A DNA stretch of 64,000 bases, taken from contig CAWJJO010000003.1 in the NCBI GenBank assembly GCA_963843285.1, forward strand, positions 1-64,000, in the 5' to 3' direction. Position 1 is the stretch's first letter. The number at the start of each line of letters is the position of its first letter. Of the stretch, positions 41,387-50,046 are shown in pieces. The stretch comes from CAZDDB01 sp963843285 (lineage in GTDB: Bacteria; Acidobacteriota; HRBIN11; JAKEFK01). Made by a program: the position numbers and the translations under genes. The notes under the pieces were generated by a model. It was not told the origin of the DNA, ran no database searches, and was given only the letters and a program-made list of their open reading frames with translations.

Positions 41387-42222
41387 TACAGCTGTTCCTG
41401 GTAGGCGCTTTTCAACACAATCTGGTCCTTGTATCTGAGATCGATTATTTTTTGCCCGGAAAAATTGTTTTTGACGAAGTCCATATAACTGAGGAACTTT
41501 CGAATCATCGGAAGAATACCATCTTTGGACACTAAAAGTCCAAATGGCATACCGTTTAAATATATCGTAGTACTATCTCTGTCGTAATAATGGATTTCCG
41601 AGACCTTTTTCAGAACCTCCGGATCCCCTGAAAGAAGATCCAGAAACTCTAATCCCGAGCGAATGTTTTCCTGGTCCGAAGGGCTCGCGATCCCTGTAAT
41701 TACCGGCAAACCGGCAAACTGCGGGTCCTGATCAAACAGCTGAATGATTCGCCCGGAATGGTCGACAAGATAAAGGTCCCCTGATAGCATCAACGCGGCC
41801 GGCTTTCGCTCCGTGACATGAACGTGGATGGTTCCGGGAAGCTCTCGCCATAGGATTGCGCTCTGGATCCACGGATGGTTTTCGAGCCGGAGCTTGATTT
41901 CGGTAAGATCGGCGCGTAATGCATTGCTCTTTTTCGCAAGCACAATCTTTTTTACTTCTTCGACAGTCATCTTGTGCGTTCCGGTCACCTGGACGTCGTT
42001 TAGAACGAAGAGGCTGGAGTCCTGCAAAGCGCGGAAACCGTGGAACCCGAGGTAGGCGATCTCACTAAGAAGGACGAGGATGAGAAATATCCGGAAAATG
42101 CGTTGGGAAAGCGTGCGTTTGAACCGGCTCTTTCTGACTTCTTTGTTCTTCAAATTCCGGATGTACTGATAGTCAATCACTTTTTCCTGCTGTGTTTGCA
42201 CCTTGCGAATCGGAAGTGTCAT
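41386..42222 (-). CDS. ftsQ: Cell division protein FtsQ
   Basis: The 278-residue protein is a single-span inner-membrane division protein. A cytoplasmic tail precedes the span (IFRIFLILVLLSEIAYLGFH), followed by a POTRA domain with VQVTGTHKMTVEEVKKIVL, then HPWIQSAILWRELPGTIHVHVTERKPAAL and YLVDHSGRII. It belongs to the FtsQ/L/B divisome subcomplex. Its ATG overlaps the murB stop (ATGA) and its stop overlaps the ftsA ATG. Confidence 0.92.
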   Translation of the reverse strand: MTLPIRKVQTQQEKVIDYQYIRNLKNKEVRKSRFKRTLSQRIFRIFLILVLLSEIAYLGFHGFRALQDSSLFVLNDVQVTGTHKMTVEEVKKIVLAKKSNALRADLTEIKLRLENHPWIQSAILWRELPGTIHVHVTERKPAALMLSGDLYLVDHSGRIIQLFDQDPQFAGLPVITGIASPSDQENIRSGLEFLDLLSGDPEVLKKVSEIHYYDRDSTTIYLNGMPFGLLVSKDGILPMIRKFLSYMDFVKNNFSGQKIIDLRYKDQIVLKSAYQEQL

Positions 42223-42479
42223 GATTTGGACCTCCAGATCACGACTTCTTCCTTCAGGGCAACGCCCTTTGCTTCCTGTACGGACTTCTTAATGTGCTCG
42301 ATCAGTTTGAGCGCCTCTTCAAACGAGCCGTGTCCTCGATTTACGATAAAATTTGCATGGATCTCCGAAACCACAAGCCCCCCATTCCGGTATCCTTTCA
42401 ATCCGGAATCCTCGATTAATTTGCCTGCTGAATCCACTCCCGGGTTCCTGAAAATGCACCCGGCACTCTTTTCACGCAA
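42219..42479 (-). CDS. murB: UDP-N-acetylenolpyruvoylglucosamine reductase, C-terminal fragment (frame +1 of murB)
   Basis: This frame encodes the C-terminal MurB domain: EKSAGCIFRNPG holds the catalytic Ser that protonates the intermediate. SEIHANFIVNRGHGSFEEALKLIEHI follows and VALKEEVVIW supplies the catalytic Glu. In-frame MurB-like sequence continues upstream to about 42547 (NSKEIHDRIRAYNDQR), where the 5' part ends in another frame. Joined, the two give a normal murB of about 288 residues. The listed start is a TTG; translation alone from there would lack the FAD domain. Confidence 0.85.
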   Translation of the reverse strand: MREKSAGCIFRNPGVDSAGKLIEDSGLKGYRNGGLVVSEIHANFIVNRGHGSFEEALKLIEHIKKSVQEAKGVALKEEVVIWRSKS

Positions 42480-42504
42480 AGGCTGCGAGGAAGTGCGTTG
42501 ATCG

Positions 42505-43086
42505 TTATACGCGCGAATCCGGTCGTGAATCTCCTTTGAGTTTCCCGGCGTACAATTTCATCCGGACCGTTGTAATGATTGCATCTTTTGGAATCGCGGA
42601 GGAGCGGTAGGCGAATTTCAGTTCTTCTGCATGAGCCGTTACGAGATGACCATCGGGTTGGACCAGGCGGACCGAGTCCACAACTTCACTGATTGTCTGT
42701 TTGTGAGCTCCTGCGTTCATCCGAACGACACCGCCGATGCTTCCCGGAATGCCCACCGCAAATTCAAGTCCTGCCAGACCTTTTCCGGCGGTCTGGTATG
42801 CTAGCTGAGCCATCGGATATCCCGCATCGACAGTTACAAAAGGAGAGTCCACTTCAAATCTTCGCTCCAGTTGTTTTGTGCATATAACTACCTCATCAAA
42901 CCCCCGGTCATCCGCCAGGATATTGCTTCCGTTTCCGAGGATTTTGTACGGCCGTTTCTCTTTATGAAACTGCATAAGCAAATCGACCAATTCCTGTTCG
43001 GTTTGCGGGAGGTACACAGCGGGCACGGGCCCACCGATACCGATGGTTGTGTAATCGCTCAGCTTTTGTTTGTCCTTGATCTTCAT
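42505..43086 (-). CDS. murB: UDP-N-acetylenolpyruvoylglucosamine reductase, N-terminal fragment
   Basis: MurB reduces enolpyruvyl-UDP-GlcNAc to UDP-MurNAc. This frame has the FAD-binding domain: YTTIGIGGPVPAVYLP, LGNGSNILADDRGFDEVVI, LEFAVGIPGSIGGVVRMNAGA and AYRSSAIPKDAIITTVRMKL. It then runs into a wrong-frame tail (KGDSRPDSRV) and a stop at 42505. The homology break is near 42541-42549, at GGGAAA on the coding strand: removing one base restores the frame to NSKEIHDR. The catalytic Ser and Glu lie only in the second fragment. ATG 43086 overlaps the murC stop by 4 bases. Confidence 0.9.
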   Translation of the reverse strand: MKIKDKQKLSDYTTIGIGGPVPAVYLPQTEQELVDLLMQFHKEKRPYKILGNGSNILADDRGFDEVVICTKQLERRFEVDSPFVTVDAGYPMAQLAYQTAGKGLAGLEFAVGIPGSIGGVVRMNAGAHKQTISEVVDSVRLVQPDGHLVTAHAEELKFAYRSSAIPKDAIITTVRMKLYAGKLKGDSRPDSRV

Positions 43087-44456
43087 ACCGCCTGACGTTC
43101 CATCAGAAGTTTGGCTGTCCTTTCTGCAACCGATGTAATACTGCCTGCTCCAAGAAACAGAACCAGATCGCCTGGTTTTGCCAGTGAAAGAGTCATCTCA
43201 GGTAAGGTCTCCAGATCCTTATGTACCCAAACTTGTTTTCCTGAAATAGCTGCTGCAAGCTTTTCGATGTTCACGCCCTCAATTGGCTTCTCTCCCGCAG
43301 GGTAGATATCTGTCAAAATCAGCAAATCCGCATTGCGAAAACAATTTGCGAATCCATCCAGCAGGTGGAGTAGTCGTGTATACCGGTGCGGTTGAAACAC
43401 CGCGATGATTCGCCGGTTCCATCCCGAACGCGCAGCCGTCAATGTGGCTTCGATTTCGCTCGGATGGTGTGCATAGTCGTCAATGATGAGGATGTCGTTG
43501 GCTTGCGCCTTCAATTGAAAGCGCCGGTCCACTCCATGAAATGTAGCCAGCGACTTTCTTGCCGTATCGAAGGAGATACCAAGCTCGGAAGCGACGGCCA
43601 GCGCGGCAAGGCTGTTCACGATGTTGTGAACGCCAGGCACATTGAGCTGCAGGCTTCCCAGATTCATCCCGTGATGATGAACCTGAAATTCTGAGCTGAA
43701 CTCTTTCATGTAAATGGGAACCGCCCTGAAATCTGCTTCTTCAGAAAATCCATACGTCACGATCCTCCGTTCAATTTGAGGCATGATGGTTCGATTCCCT
43801 TCGTTGTCAATACATAGGATGACGGATCCATAGAAAGGTACTTTGCTTGCGAACCGGACAAACGCTTTTTTGATGTCATCCATGTTGCGATACTGATCCA
43901 GATGTTCCGCGTCGATATTTGTGATCACCGCGAAGACTGCGGGAAGCAACAGGAACGAGCGATCGCTTTCATCTGCTTCTACGACAATAAATTCGCCTTT
44001 GCCGACACGGGCATTGCTTCCGAGTGCCTGCAAACGCCCTCCAATCACGACGGTCGGATCGAGTCCCGCGTCCTGAAGCAAAAGACCGGTCATGGATGTG
44101 GTGCTCGTCTTGCCATGAGCGCCCGCGATTGTGACACTGTATTTCAATCGCATCAGTTCAGCCAGCATTTCAGCGCGTGGAATCACCGGGATCTTTTTCC
44201 CGCGTGCCGCCAGCACCTCCGGATTGTCCGCAGACACGGCCGAGGAAATCACCACTACGTCTGCCAATCCAAGATTCTCGGCGGCGTGCCCGTAACAAAT
44301 CGTTGCGCCGAGCTCACCGAGTCGTTGTGTAACAGGAGTCTCCCGCAAATCACTGCCGGAAACAACATGACCTAAATCCAGCAGTACCTCGGCAATGCCG
44401 GACATACCGCTACCGCCAATCCCCACGAAATGAATTCTCTGCTTTCTTCCAAACAT
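43083..44456 (-). CDS. murC: UDP-N-acetylmuramate--L-alanine ligase
   Basis: MurC adds the first L-Ala to UDP-MurNAc with ATP. The 457-residue protein has the glycine-rich start IHFVGIGGSGMSGIAEVLLDLGH, the ATP loop TIAGAHGKTSTTSMTGLLL and the Mur-ligase Glu/His segment EADESDRSFL and HLDQYRNMDD. The C-terminal domain has DDYAHHPSEIEATL and VFQPHRYTR. ATG 44456 is preferred; a longer frame is read out of a repeat. It overlaps murB by 4 bases. Confidence 0.96.
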   Translation of the reverse strand: MFGRKQRIHFVGIGGSGMSGIAEVLLDLGHVVSGSDLRETPVTQRLGELGATICYGHAAENLGLADVVVISSAVSADNPEVLAARGKKIPVIPRAEMLAELMRLKYSVTIAGAHGKTSTTSMTGLLLQDAGLDPTVVIGGRLQALGSNARVGKGEFIVVEADESDRSFLLLPAVFAVITNIDAEHLDQYRNMDDIKKAFVRFASKVPFYGSVILCIDNEGNRTIMPQIERRIVTYGFSEEADFRAVPIYMKEFSSEFQVHHHGMNLGSLQLNVPGVHNIVNSLAALAVASELGISFDTARKSLATFHGVDRRFQLKAQANDILIIDDYAHHPSEIEATLTAARSGWNRRIIAVFQPHRYTRLLHLLDGFANCFRNADLLILTDIYPAGEKPIEGVNIEKLAAAISGKQVWVHKDLETLPEMTLSLAKPGDLVLFLGAGSITSVAERTAKLLMERQAV

Positions 44457-44465
44457 ATGAGATTC

Positions 44466-44536
44466 ACCACAAAGGCACAAAGAACACGAAGAAGGATTTA
44501 TTTTTTCTCACTTTGTGCCTTCGTGCCTCTGTGGTT
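44466..44536. repeat. Family B palindrome between murG and murC (accacaaaggcacaaag)
   Basis: Left arm 44466-44482 ACCACAAAGGCACAAAG and right arm 44510-44536 (CTTTGTGCCTTCGTGCCTCTGTGGTT) pair closely. On the minus strand this lies between murG and murC. The right half overlaps the last codons of murG. Confidence 0.88.
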
Positions 44537-45595
44537 CAATTCGATTAATTTAAGTGCTAGATCCGCAACTTGTTTTGTTGCGTTCGGTTTCCCCATCGAG
44601 CGTGCAGCTTCGCCCATCGCTTCCAGCCGATCAGGAAAGGATACAAATTCTTCAACTGTTGTCACCAGTGCTTCGGGTGTGAAATCTTTCTGCAGAATCA
44701 ATCGTGCAGCTCCCTTTTCGGCAAGTCTTCGCGCGTTCTGTTCTTGATGGTTGTGCGCAGCAGTCGGCAGCGGCACCAGGATCGCGGGGATTCCCAGCGC
44801 GGTAATCTCAGCCAGTGTGATTGCGCCCGCGCGGCAAAGCAACAGATCGCAACGACCAAAAAACTCCTCTACATCATAAATAAAAGGCATCACTTGGTAA
44901 AATGGCGCTTTTGCGTCATATTCATTCTTGATCATCTCGAAATCCATTTTTCCAGTCTGGTGGATCAAGTGGAATCTGTTGCGTATTTTCACCAGATCGG
45001 GAAGGGCGGCAATTACCGTTTGATTCAAGGCGCGAGAGCCCTGGCTTCCGCCAAAGACTCCAAGAGTAAATTTCTCGTGTGGAATCTTTTTTCTTTGGAG
45101 TGACCGGCTTGGAGTCCCCGTAACCACTGCTTTGCCCTTATAAATTCCTTCGGAGTCCTCGTATGGAATCGCCACCGCAGCCGCAAACGCCAGCGCTTTC
45201 CGGTTGGTAAAGCCTGGAATCGCATTTGGTTCCACCAGCAAAACGGGAACTCCTTTGTGATGTGCTGCTACCAGGACAGGTCCAGAGGCGTACGCGCCGA
45301 ATCCGATCGCGAGGTCCGGACGAAACTCACTGAGGATTCGTCGGCTCTCCAGATATGCAAACGGTAATTGCATCAGCGTTTTCACTTTTGTCATCAGATT
45401 CTTTCCAATCAGTCCTCCGACATGGACCATGCGCAGATCATGATTGTGCATTGGCACAAGATCGCTCTCCAAGCCGGAAGGAGTTCCGGTAAATAAAATT
45501 GCATCCACACCCGGACGGCTTTTTAGCTCTTCTGCAATCGCAAGTGCTGGGAAAATATGACCTCCAGTTCCACCATCCGCAATCAATACCCTCAT
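44498..45595 (-). CDS. murG: UDP-GlcNAc--lipid I N-acetylglucosaminyltransferase
   Basis: MurG makes lipid II on the cytoplasmic face of the membrane. The 365-residue protein begins MRVLIADGGTGGHIFPALAIAEEL, the family G-loop, and contains IGFGAYASGPVLVAAHHKGVP, LGVFGGSQGSRALNQTV, CRAGAITLAEITALGIPAILVPLP and HNHQEQNARRLAEKGAA. It starts at ATG 45595, overlapping the ftsW stop (ATGA). The end ELNHRGTKAQSEKK lies past the conserved domain and is read from a palindromic repeat. Confidence 0.96.
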   Translation of the reverse strand: MRVLIADGGTGGHIFPALAIAEELKSRPGVDAILFTGTPSGLESDLVPMHNHDLRMVHVGGLIGKNLMTKVKTLMQLPFAYLESRRILSEFRPDLAIGFGAYASGPVLVAAHHKGVPVLLVEPNAIPGFTNRKALAFAAAVAIPYEDSEGIYKGKAVVTGTPSRSLQRKKIPHEKFTLGVFGGSQGSRALNQTVIAALPDLVKIRNRFHLIHQTGKMDFEMIKNEYDAKAPFYQVMPFIYDVEEFFGRCDLLLCRAGAITLAEITALGIPAILVPLPTAAHNHQEQNARRLAEKGAARLILQKDFTPEALVTTVEEFVSFPDRLEAMGEAARSMGKPNATKQVADLALKLIELNHRGTKAQSEKK

Positions 45596-46680
45596 ACATG
45601 TTGGGAGATATTCAGTAACGCTCCTACAGACATCAAACTCACCAAAAGCGAGGACCCTCCCGAGCTGATAAATGGAAGCGGCAATCCTTTTGTCGGTAAA
45701 AGCCCGATCACAACGCTGATATTGATCAACGCTTGCAAAACGATCATGGATGTAATCCCGGCTGCCAGAAACTGGCCGAATGGATCTCCGACTTTCCAGG
45801 CGATTCGCATTCCTCGCCACAAGAAAACAAGGTATGCCAACAATACAGCTACAGCGCCGATCAAGCCAAGCTCTTCGCCGACAATCGCATAAATAAAATC
45901 GGTATGCGGCTCGGGCAAGTAAAACAGTTTTTGAATTCCATTCGCAAGTCCCACTCCATCTGTGCCTCCGGTGCCCAGTGCAATCAGCGATTGAAGGATC
46001 TGAAATCCGCTGTCGAGAGCGTCCGCCTCCGGATGCATGAATGTAATCAGCCGCTCACGCCTGTATCCGACATTCAGTACGAGAAGATAGAACGCCGGAA
46101 TACAGAGAAGTGCAAACGCTACAAAGTAGCGAAGAGGCATTCCCGCGAAGAAGAGCAGTACGACGGTGACGCCTGCGATCATAATGGCAGTTCCGAGATC
46201 CGGTTCTATCACAACCAGAAAAGCCATTTGTCCACCGACCAGAAGGGCGGGTAGTATCGTGTGCCAGAAGGATTCAATTTGTCCTTGTTTGCGTGCCAGA
46301 TGATGGGCAAGAAACAACAGTAGAGGAAATTTCACGAGCTCCGCCGGCTGGATCGAGATCGGACCGATGCGAAACCACCGGTGCACATTAGCAATGGTTG
46401 GCGCAAATAGCACCAGCAGCAGAAGACCGGCGGAGATCGCAAGACTGCTGTAAATCAACACTCTGCTATTCCACCTTCTGTACGGTACATTCATGATCAG
46501 TACCATCGCAGCCATCCCGATCAGGCACCAGAGCACCTGCCGGATTACATAATGAAAAGGGCTGCCGTATTTTTCCATAGCCAGAACAGCAGACGCCGAA
46601 TAAATCATCACCAATCCGAACATGACCAGTCCGATCGTCACAGTAAATAATATTTTGTCCGAGCTCAGTTTCTTCGCCAT
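45592..46680 (-). CDS. ftsW: Septal peptidoglycan polymerase FtsW (SEDS family)
   Basis: The 362-residue membrane protein has about ten spans. It contains the SEDS motifs FRIGPISIQPAELVKFPLLLFLAHHLARKQ, EPDLGTAIMIAGVTVVLLFFAG, the catalytic-Asp loop EPHTDFIYAIVGEELGLIG and GLPLPFISSGGSSLLVSLMSVGALLNISQH. It polymerises lipid II with FtsI at the septum. ATG 46680 is the family start. The murG start overlaps its stop. Confidence 0.95.
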   Translation of the reverse strand: MAKKLSSDKILFTVTIGLVMFGLVMIYSASAVLAMEKYGSPFHYVIRQVLWCLIGMAAMVLIMNVPYRRWNSRVLIYSSLAISAGLLLLVLFAPTIANVHRWFRIGPISIQPAELVKFPLLLFLAHHLARKQGQIESFWHTILPALLVGGQMAFLVVIEPDLGTAIMIAGVTVVLLFFAGMPLRYFVAFALLCIPAFYLLVLNVGYRRERLITFMHPEADALDSGFQILQSLIALGTGGTDGVGLANGIQKLFYLPEPHTDFIYAIVGEELGLIGAVAVLLAYLVFLWRGMRIAWKVGDPFGQFLAAGITSMIVLQALINISVVIGLLPTKGLPLPFISSGGSSLLVSLMSVGALLNISQHV

Positions 46681-46684
46681 AACT

Positions 46685-48166
46685 TTAATTCAAGGGTATG
46701 AAGCGATGATTTCTCCCCTTATGAAGGGGAAGATTAAGAGGGGGTTGGAAGACAACCTCCCCCCCAACCCCCTCCTTTATAAGGAGTGGGAGATCAGTGC
46801 CGACGCGAAGTTGTTTAGTCTTCATTGTGCCTTTGTGGTTAATTCTTCGACGGCAGTGCGGAACACTTCGACCACGCTCTTCGTAATTCGCGAACATATC
46901 GAAGCTGGAACATGCCGGGGATAGCAATACCACATCTCCGGGAACAGACACCGCATAGGCCCGCTGCACCGCTTCTTGCAGAGAACCGCGAATCTCAGGA
47001 TGCGCAGCGTCTCCCAGCTCTTGTGCGATCCTGTCTTTCGCTTCCCCTATCAGAATCAGATGTTTCACCCGACTTTGTACCAGCTCCCGCAATAGCCGAT
47101 AATCACACCCCTTATCTTTTCCTCCCATGATCAGAATCACGTTTTCAGGAAAGCTTTCCAGTGATTTGACGACTGCATCGACGTTCGTGGCTTTGGAATC
47201 ATCATAGAAACGAACTCCGTTTATTTCTCCCACAAGCTCCATGCGGTGATGCAATCCACGAAAGGCTTCCAGAGCTCTCTGCATCGCTTTTGGCAGCACG
47301 CCGCAAAGCAAGGAAATAGAAGCAGCGCATAGCGTGTTCTCCAGATTATGAACGCCCTGGAGTGCGCCAAGACTGAAATTCACTACCGATCCGCCGGAAA
47401 TGGTGCGGATCAGACCGTCTCTTGCGTAGAGCCCCGAAGACGGAATTTCTTTTCTGGAAAACCAGAAGTGATTTGCTTCGATGGAACCGGCGTGATCTCG
47501 CAGGTACGCGTCATCATAATTGATGACCGCAAAGTCTCCGGCTTTCTGGTTCTCAAAGATCCTCATCTTGGCTTGATAATACGGTTCTACGGTCGGATAG
47601 CGGTCCAGATGATCTTCGGCAAGGTTCAACAGTGCGGCAATGTGCGGACGGAATTCATGGATCGTTTCCAGCTGAAAGCTCGATAGCTCAATCACGTAGT
47701 AATCCCCGCTTGTCGAACGATCACAATACTGGATTAAGGGAGTGCCTATGTTTCCGCAGACGGTCGCTTGTTTGCCTCCTTCACGGAGCATTGCTCCAGT
47801 CAGTTCGACAGTTGTTGATTTTCCGTTTGTTCCGGTAACTCCAATCAAGGTGCCCTGTATGTAGTGATAGGCAAGCTCAATTTCGGACAGGACCGGAATT
47901 CCACTGCGTCTAGCTTCGCTTACCGGCGGAATCGTATCCGGGATTCCAGGACTCAGTACAATCACATCAGCCTTCACAAATGTTTCTACTACATGACCGC
48001 CGAATTCAAATTGCACATTCGAGTATTTGGACAGCTCTCCAAACTCGTCCACCGGCTTCATCTCTGAAACCGTAACGGCACAGTTGTGGTTCTGCAAAAA
48101 TTCCACAACTGCCTGTCCTGTCCGCGCAAACCCCGCCACAACCACCTTCTTACCCTCAACTTTCAT
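46685..48166 (-). CDS. murD: UDP-N-acetylmuramoylalanine--D-glutamate ligase, frameshifted near its end
   Basis: MurD adds D-Glu to UDP-MurNAc-L-Ala. From ATG 48166 it reads KVVVAGFARTGQAVVEFLQN, the ATP loop GVTGTNGKSTTVELTGAML, ENTLCAASISLLCGVL, RFYDDSKATNVDAVVKSLES and SPACSSFDMFANYEERGR. Then the frame slips: the given frame reads SVPHCRRRINHKG and onward through a repeat to 46685, while the next frame reads VFRTAVEELTTKAQ and stops at 46822, which is the family-like end. The extra base lies in AA at about 46866-46870. Corrected end: 46822. The corrected tail uses repeat codons. Confidence 0.93.
   Translation of the reverse strand: MKVEGKKVVVAGFARTGQAVVEFLQNHNCAVTVSEMKPVDEFGELSKYSNVQFEFGGHVVETFVKADVIVLSPGIPDTIPPVSEARRSGIPVLSEIELAYHYIQGTLIGVTGTNGKSTTVELTGAMLREGGKQATVCGNIGTPLIQYCDRSTSGDYYVIELSSFQLETIHEFRPHIAALLNLAEDHLDRYPTVEPYYQAKMRIFENQKAGDFAVINYDDAYLRDHAGSIEANHFWFSRKEIPSSGLYARDGLIRTISGGSVVNFSLGALQGVHNLENTLCAASISLLCGVLPKAMQRALEAFRGLHHRMELVGEINGVRFYDDSKATNVDAVVKSLESFPENVILIMGGKDKGCDYRLLRELVQSRVKHLILIGEAKDRIAQELGDAAHPEIRGSLQEAVQRAYAVSVPGDVVLLSPACSSFDMFANYEERGRSVPHCRRRINHKGTMKTKQLRVGTDLPLLIKEGVGGEVVFQPPLNLPLHKGRNHRFIPLN
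46710..46791. repeat. Family G palindrome (ctccccttatgaagggga ... cctttataaggagtggga)
   Basis: The left part (46710-46748) ends AGGGGGTTGG, and the right part (46758-46791) starts CCCCCCAACCCCCT, giving a long imperfect stem with a short loop. It lies between the corrected murD stop and ftsW. Confidence 0.75.
46824..46842. repeat. Single family B arm at the murD 3' end
   Basis: ATTGTGCCTTTGTGGTTAA is one arm of the accacaaaggcac family with no partner nearby. On the coding strand it reads TTAACCACAAAGGCACAAT and gives the last in-frame residues LTTKAQ of the frame-corrected murD; the next base completes the TGA. Confidence 0.7.
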
Positions 48167-48172
48167 GAGAAT

Positions 48173-48260
48173 TAACCACAAAGACACGAAGACACAAAGA
48201 ATCACAAAAGAATTCTTTTAAAAAACTTTTGAACCTTCGTGCCTTTGTGTCTTTGTGGTT
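48173..48260. repeat. Family B palindrome between murD and mraY
   Basis: Left arm TTAACCACAAAGACACGAAG at 48172-48191 and right arm CTTCGTGCCTTTGTGTCTTTGTGGTTA at 48235-48261 pair closely. The right arm contains the mraY stop codon (TAACCACAAAG on the minus strand). murD begins just beyond the left arm. Confidence 0.88.
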
Positions 48261-49338
48261 ACCTCAATTTCAATGTCGTTAAGCTTAGCAACATAAATAA
48301 AATCGCCAGGATCCAAAACCGAATAATCACTTTTGGCTCGCGCCACCCCTTGAGCTCGAAATGATGATGAAGCGGAGCCATCAGAAAGACCCGTTTCTTC
48401 GTTAACTTGAAATAGGCAACCTGGATGATCACAGACATCGCTTCAAGAACAAACAATCCGCCAACGATTACAAGCAAAAACTCTTGCTTGATCAAAACAG
48501 CAATGGTTCCGATCACAGCGCCCAGCGACAGAGATCCCACATCGCCCATAAAGACTTCTGCGGGATACGCGTTATACCAAAGAAAACCGATACTTGCCCC
48601 CACGAGAGCCCCGCCAAAGACAGTGATTTCGCCCGCATTCTTGATGAATGCGAGAAGTAAATACTGCGAGAAAATTGCATGTCCTGTGATGTATGCCAGC
48701 GCTGTGTAGGCCGAAGATGCGATCAGTACTGATCCGATCGCGAGCCCATCCAATCCGTCCGTGAGATTTACAGCGTTTGAGCATCCAACAATTACCAGTA
48801 TCACCAGCAGAACGTAGAAGCCCCCGATATCGGGTGTCCACCATTTGATGAACGGAAAAATCAATTTTGTGTTGTAGTAGTCTCCGGTCTTTGACAGGTA
48901 AAGAAGAAATAAGCCGATCAATGCGCTGCAGGCAAATTGCAGGATGAGTTTGTGTTTGCCGGTCAACCCAAGGGAGCGGCGGCGGGCAATCTTGTTGTAG
49001 TCATCCAGAAAACCGATAAAACCGAAAGAGATGGTGGCAAACAAAAGGACCCAGATGAATCGGTTGGCCAGGTTAGCCCAGAGTAGGGTTGGGATGATCA
49101 GACCGGCCAGGATGATCAGTCCACCCATTGTAGGCGTCCCGGCTTTAGATTGGTGGGACGCCGGGCCTTCGGCGCGGATTTGCTGTCCAATTTGAAACTC
49201 CCGCAGTTTGCGAATGGCCCACCCGCCAAAAAACAGGGTGATCAGCATGGCAGTGATCGCGGCTGCTCCGGTTCGAAATGTGATGAATTGAAAGAGAGCA
49301 AGCTTTGTATGACTTGGTGATAACAGCCAGTACAACAT
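48259..49338 (-). CDS. mraY: Phospho-N-acetylmuramoyl-pentapeptide transferase
   Basis: MraY makes lipid I from UDP-MurNAc-pentapeptide and undecaprenyl phosphate. The 359-residue protein (ATG 49338) has ten spans, the QSKAGTPTMGGL segment, FLDDYNKIARRRSLGL with the Asp pair, NLTDGLDGLAIGSV and the end MAPLHHHFELKGWREPKVIIRFW, with the HHH motif. A longer frame upstream comes from a repeat and is rejected. Its stop codon sits inside a family B repeat. Confidence 0.97.
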   Translation of the reverse strand: MLYWLLSPSHTKLALFQFITFRTGAAAITAMLITLFFGGWAIRKLREFQIGQQIRAEGPASHQSKAGTPTMGGLIILAGLIIPTLLWANLANRFIWVLLFATISFGFIGFLDDYNKIARRRSLGLTGKHKLILQFACSALIGLFLLYLSKTGDYYNTKLIFPFIKWWTPDIGGFYVLLVILVIVGCSNAVNLTDGLDGLAIGSVLIASSAYTALAYITGHAIFSQYLLLAFIKNAGEITVFGGALVGASIGFLWYNAYPAEVFMGDVGSLSLGAVIGTIAVLIKQEFLLVIVGGLFVLEAMSVIIQVAYFKLTKKRVFLMAPLHHHFELKGWREPKVIIRFWILAILFMLLSLTTLKLR

Positions 49339-49351
49339 ATGCTTATTTGTG

Positions 49352-49417
49352 ATTGCGGATTGTGGTTTTCGGATTGGACACCGACGTCCCGAAATCCGCA
49401 TTCCGCATTCCGCAATT
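49352..49417. repeat. Family H palindrome (attgcggattgtggttttcggat ... cgaaatccgcattccgcattccgcaat)
   Basis: Left arm 49352-49374 and right arm 49390-49416 pair as ATTGCGGATT / AATCCGCAAT-like stems with mismatches. It fills the mraY-murF gap; the murF stop TGA (49417-49419) abuts the arm (TGAATTGCGG). Confidence 0.75.
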
Positions 49418-50046
49418 CATTTTGTTAGTTCCTCAATGACTCGTTCCATTTTCATGCCACGCGAACCTTTTACCAGTACCAGATCTCCGTTCCGCACTAC
49501 CCGCGCAGCTAAGGAGGCAGCCTCTGTTGAATTCACTGTTTCGAGTACTTCAGGACAACCGCCTTGGCGCGCCGCAACAGCCATGTGATGGCTCCGCGGA
49601 CCCGCTGTAATGAGTGCGTCAAATCCGGAGGCTGCAACGTGCGCCCCTGCAATGCTATGAAACCGGACTTCTTCCGCACCCAGCTCCAGCATGTCTCCAA
49701 GCACCGCTATCCTGCGTTTGTATCCCTCGCTTTTCTCGATCAGTTTCAATGCGATTTCCAGCGCTCTCGGATTGCTATTGTAGGAGTCATCGTAAATATG
49801 GATTCCCTTCACTTCCATCAAGACCCCTCTTTGTTGAAACGGCTCCAATTGCTGGATTCCCTTCAAGATCTGTTCCCAGCTCAAATCCATGAGCAGGGAT
49901 GTGCAGGTCGCTGCGGCGATATTCTGCAGGTTTCCCTTCCCCGCATAGTTTTGTTTCAAAAGGGAAATCCCTTCCTTTCCACCGGAAGACACCGGTGCTG
50001 CCGCGGACGCCATGAAGTCGAATCGAATGCATCTGGAGATCTGCAT
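49417..50046 (-). CDS. murF: UDP-N-acetylmuramoyl-tripeptide--D-alanyl-D-alanine ligase, C-terminal fragment
   Basis: This frame gives the MurF C-terminal domain: NYAGKGNLQNIAAATCTSLLM, QQRGVLMEVKGIHIYDDSYNSNPRALEIAL (DDSYNSNP is the Mur-ligase signature of this domain) and VLGDMLELGAEEVRFHSIAG. It then reads KGSRGMKMERVIEELTK. Only the part from about 49960 downward belongs to MurF; the earlier residues in this frame are out of register with the N-terminal fragment. Joined to that fragment it makes a normal MurF. Confidence 0.9.
   Translation of the reverse strand: MQISRCIRFDFMASAAAPVSSGGKEGISLLKQNYAGKGNLQNIAAATCTSLLMDLSWEQILKGIQQLEPFQQRGVLMEVKGIHIYDDSYNSNPRALEIALKLIEKSEGYKRRIAVLGDMLELGAEEVRFHSIAGAHVAASGFDALITAGPRSHHMAVAARQGGCPEVLETVNSTEAASLAARVVRNGDLVLVKGSRGMKMERVIEELTK

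Noticed and set aside
42541..42549. Programmed +1 frameshift in murB
   Set aside because: A Shine-Dalgarno-like AAAGGAG lies downstream of the shift rather than upstream as in prfB, and no slow or stop codon sits at the site. The murD and murF sites share no motif with it.
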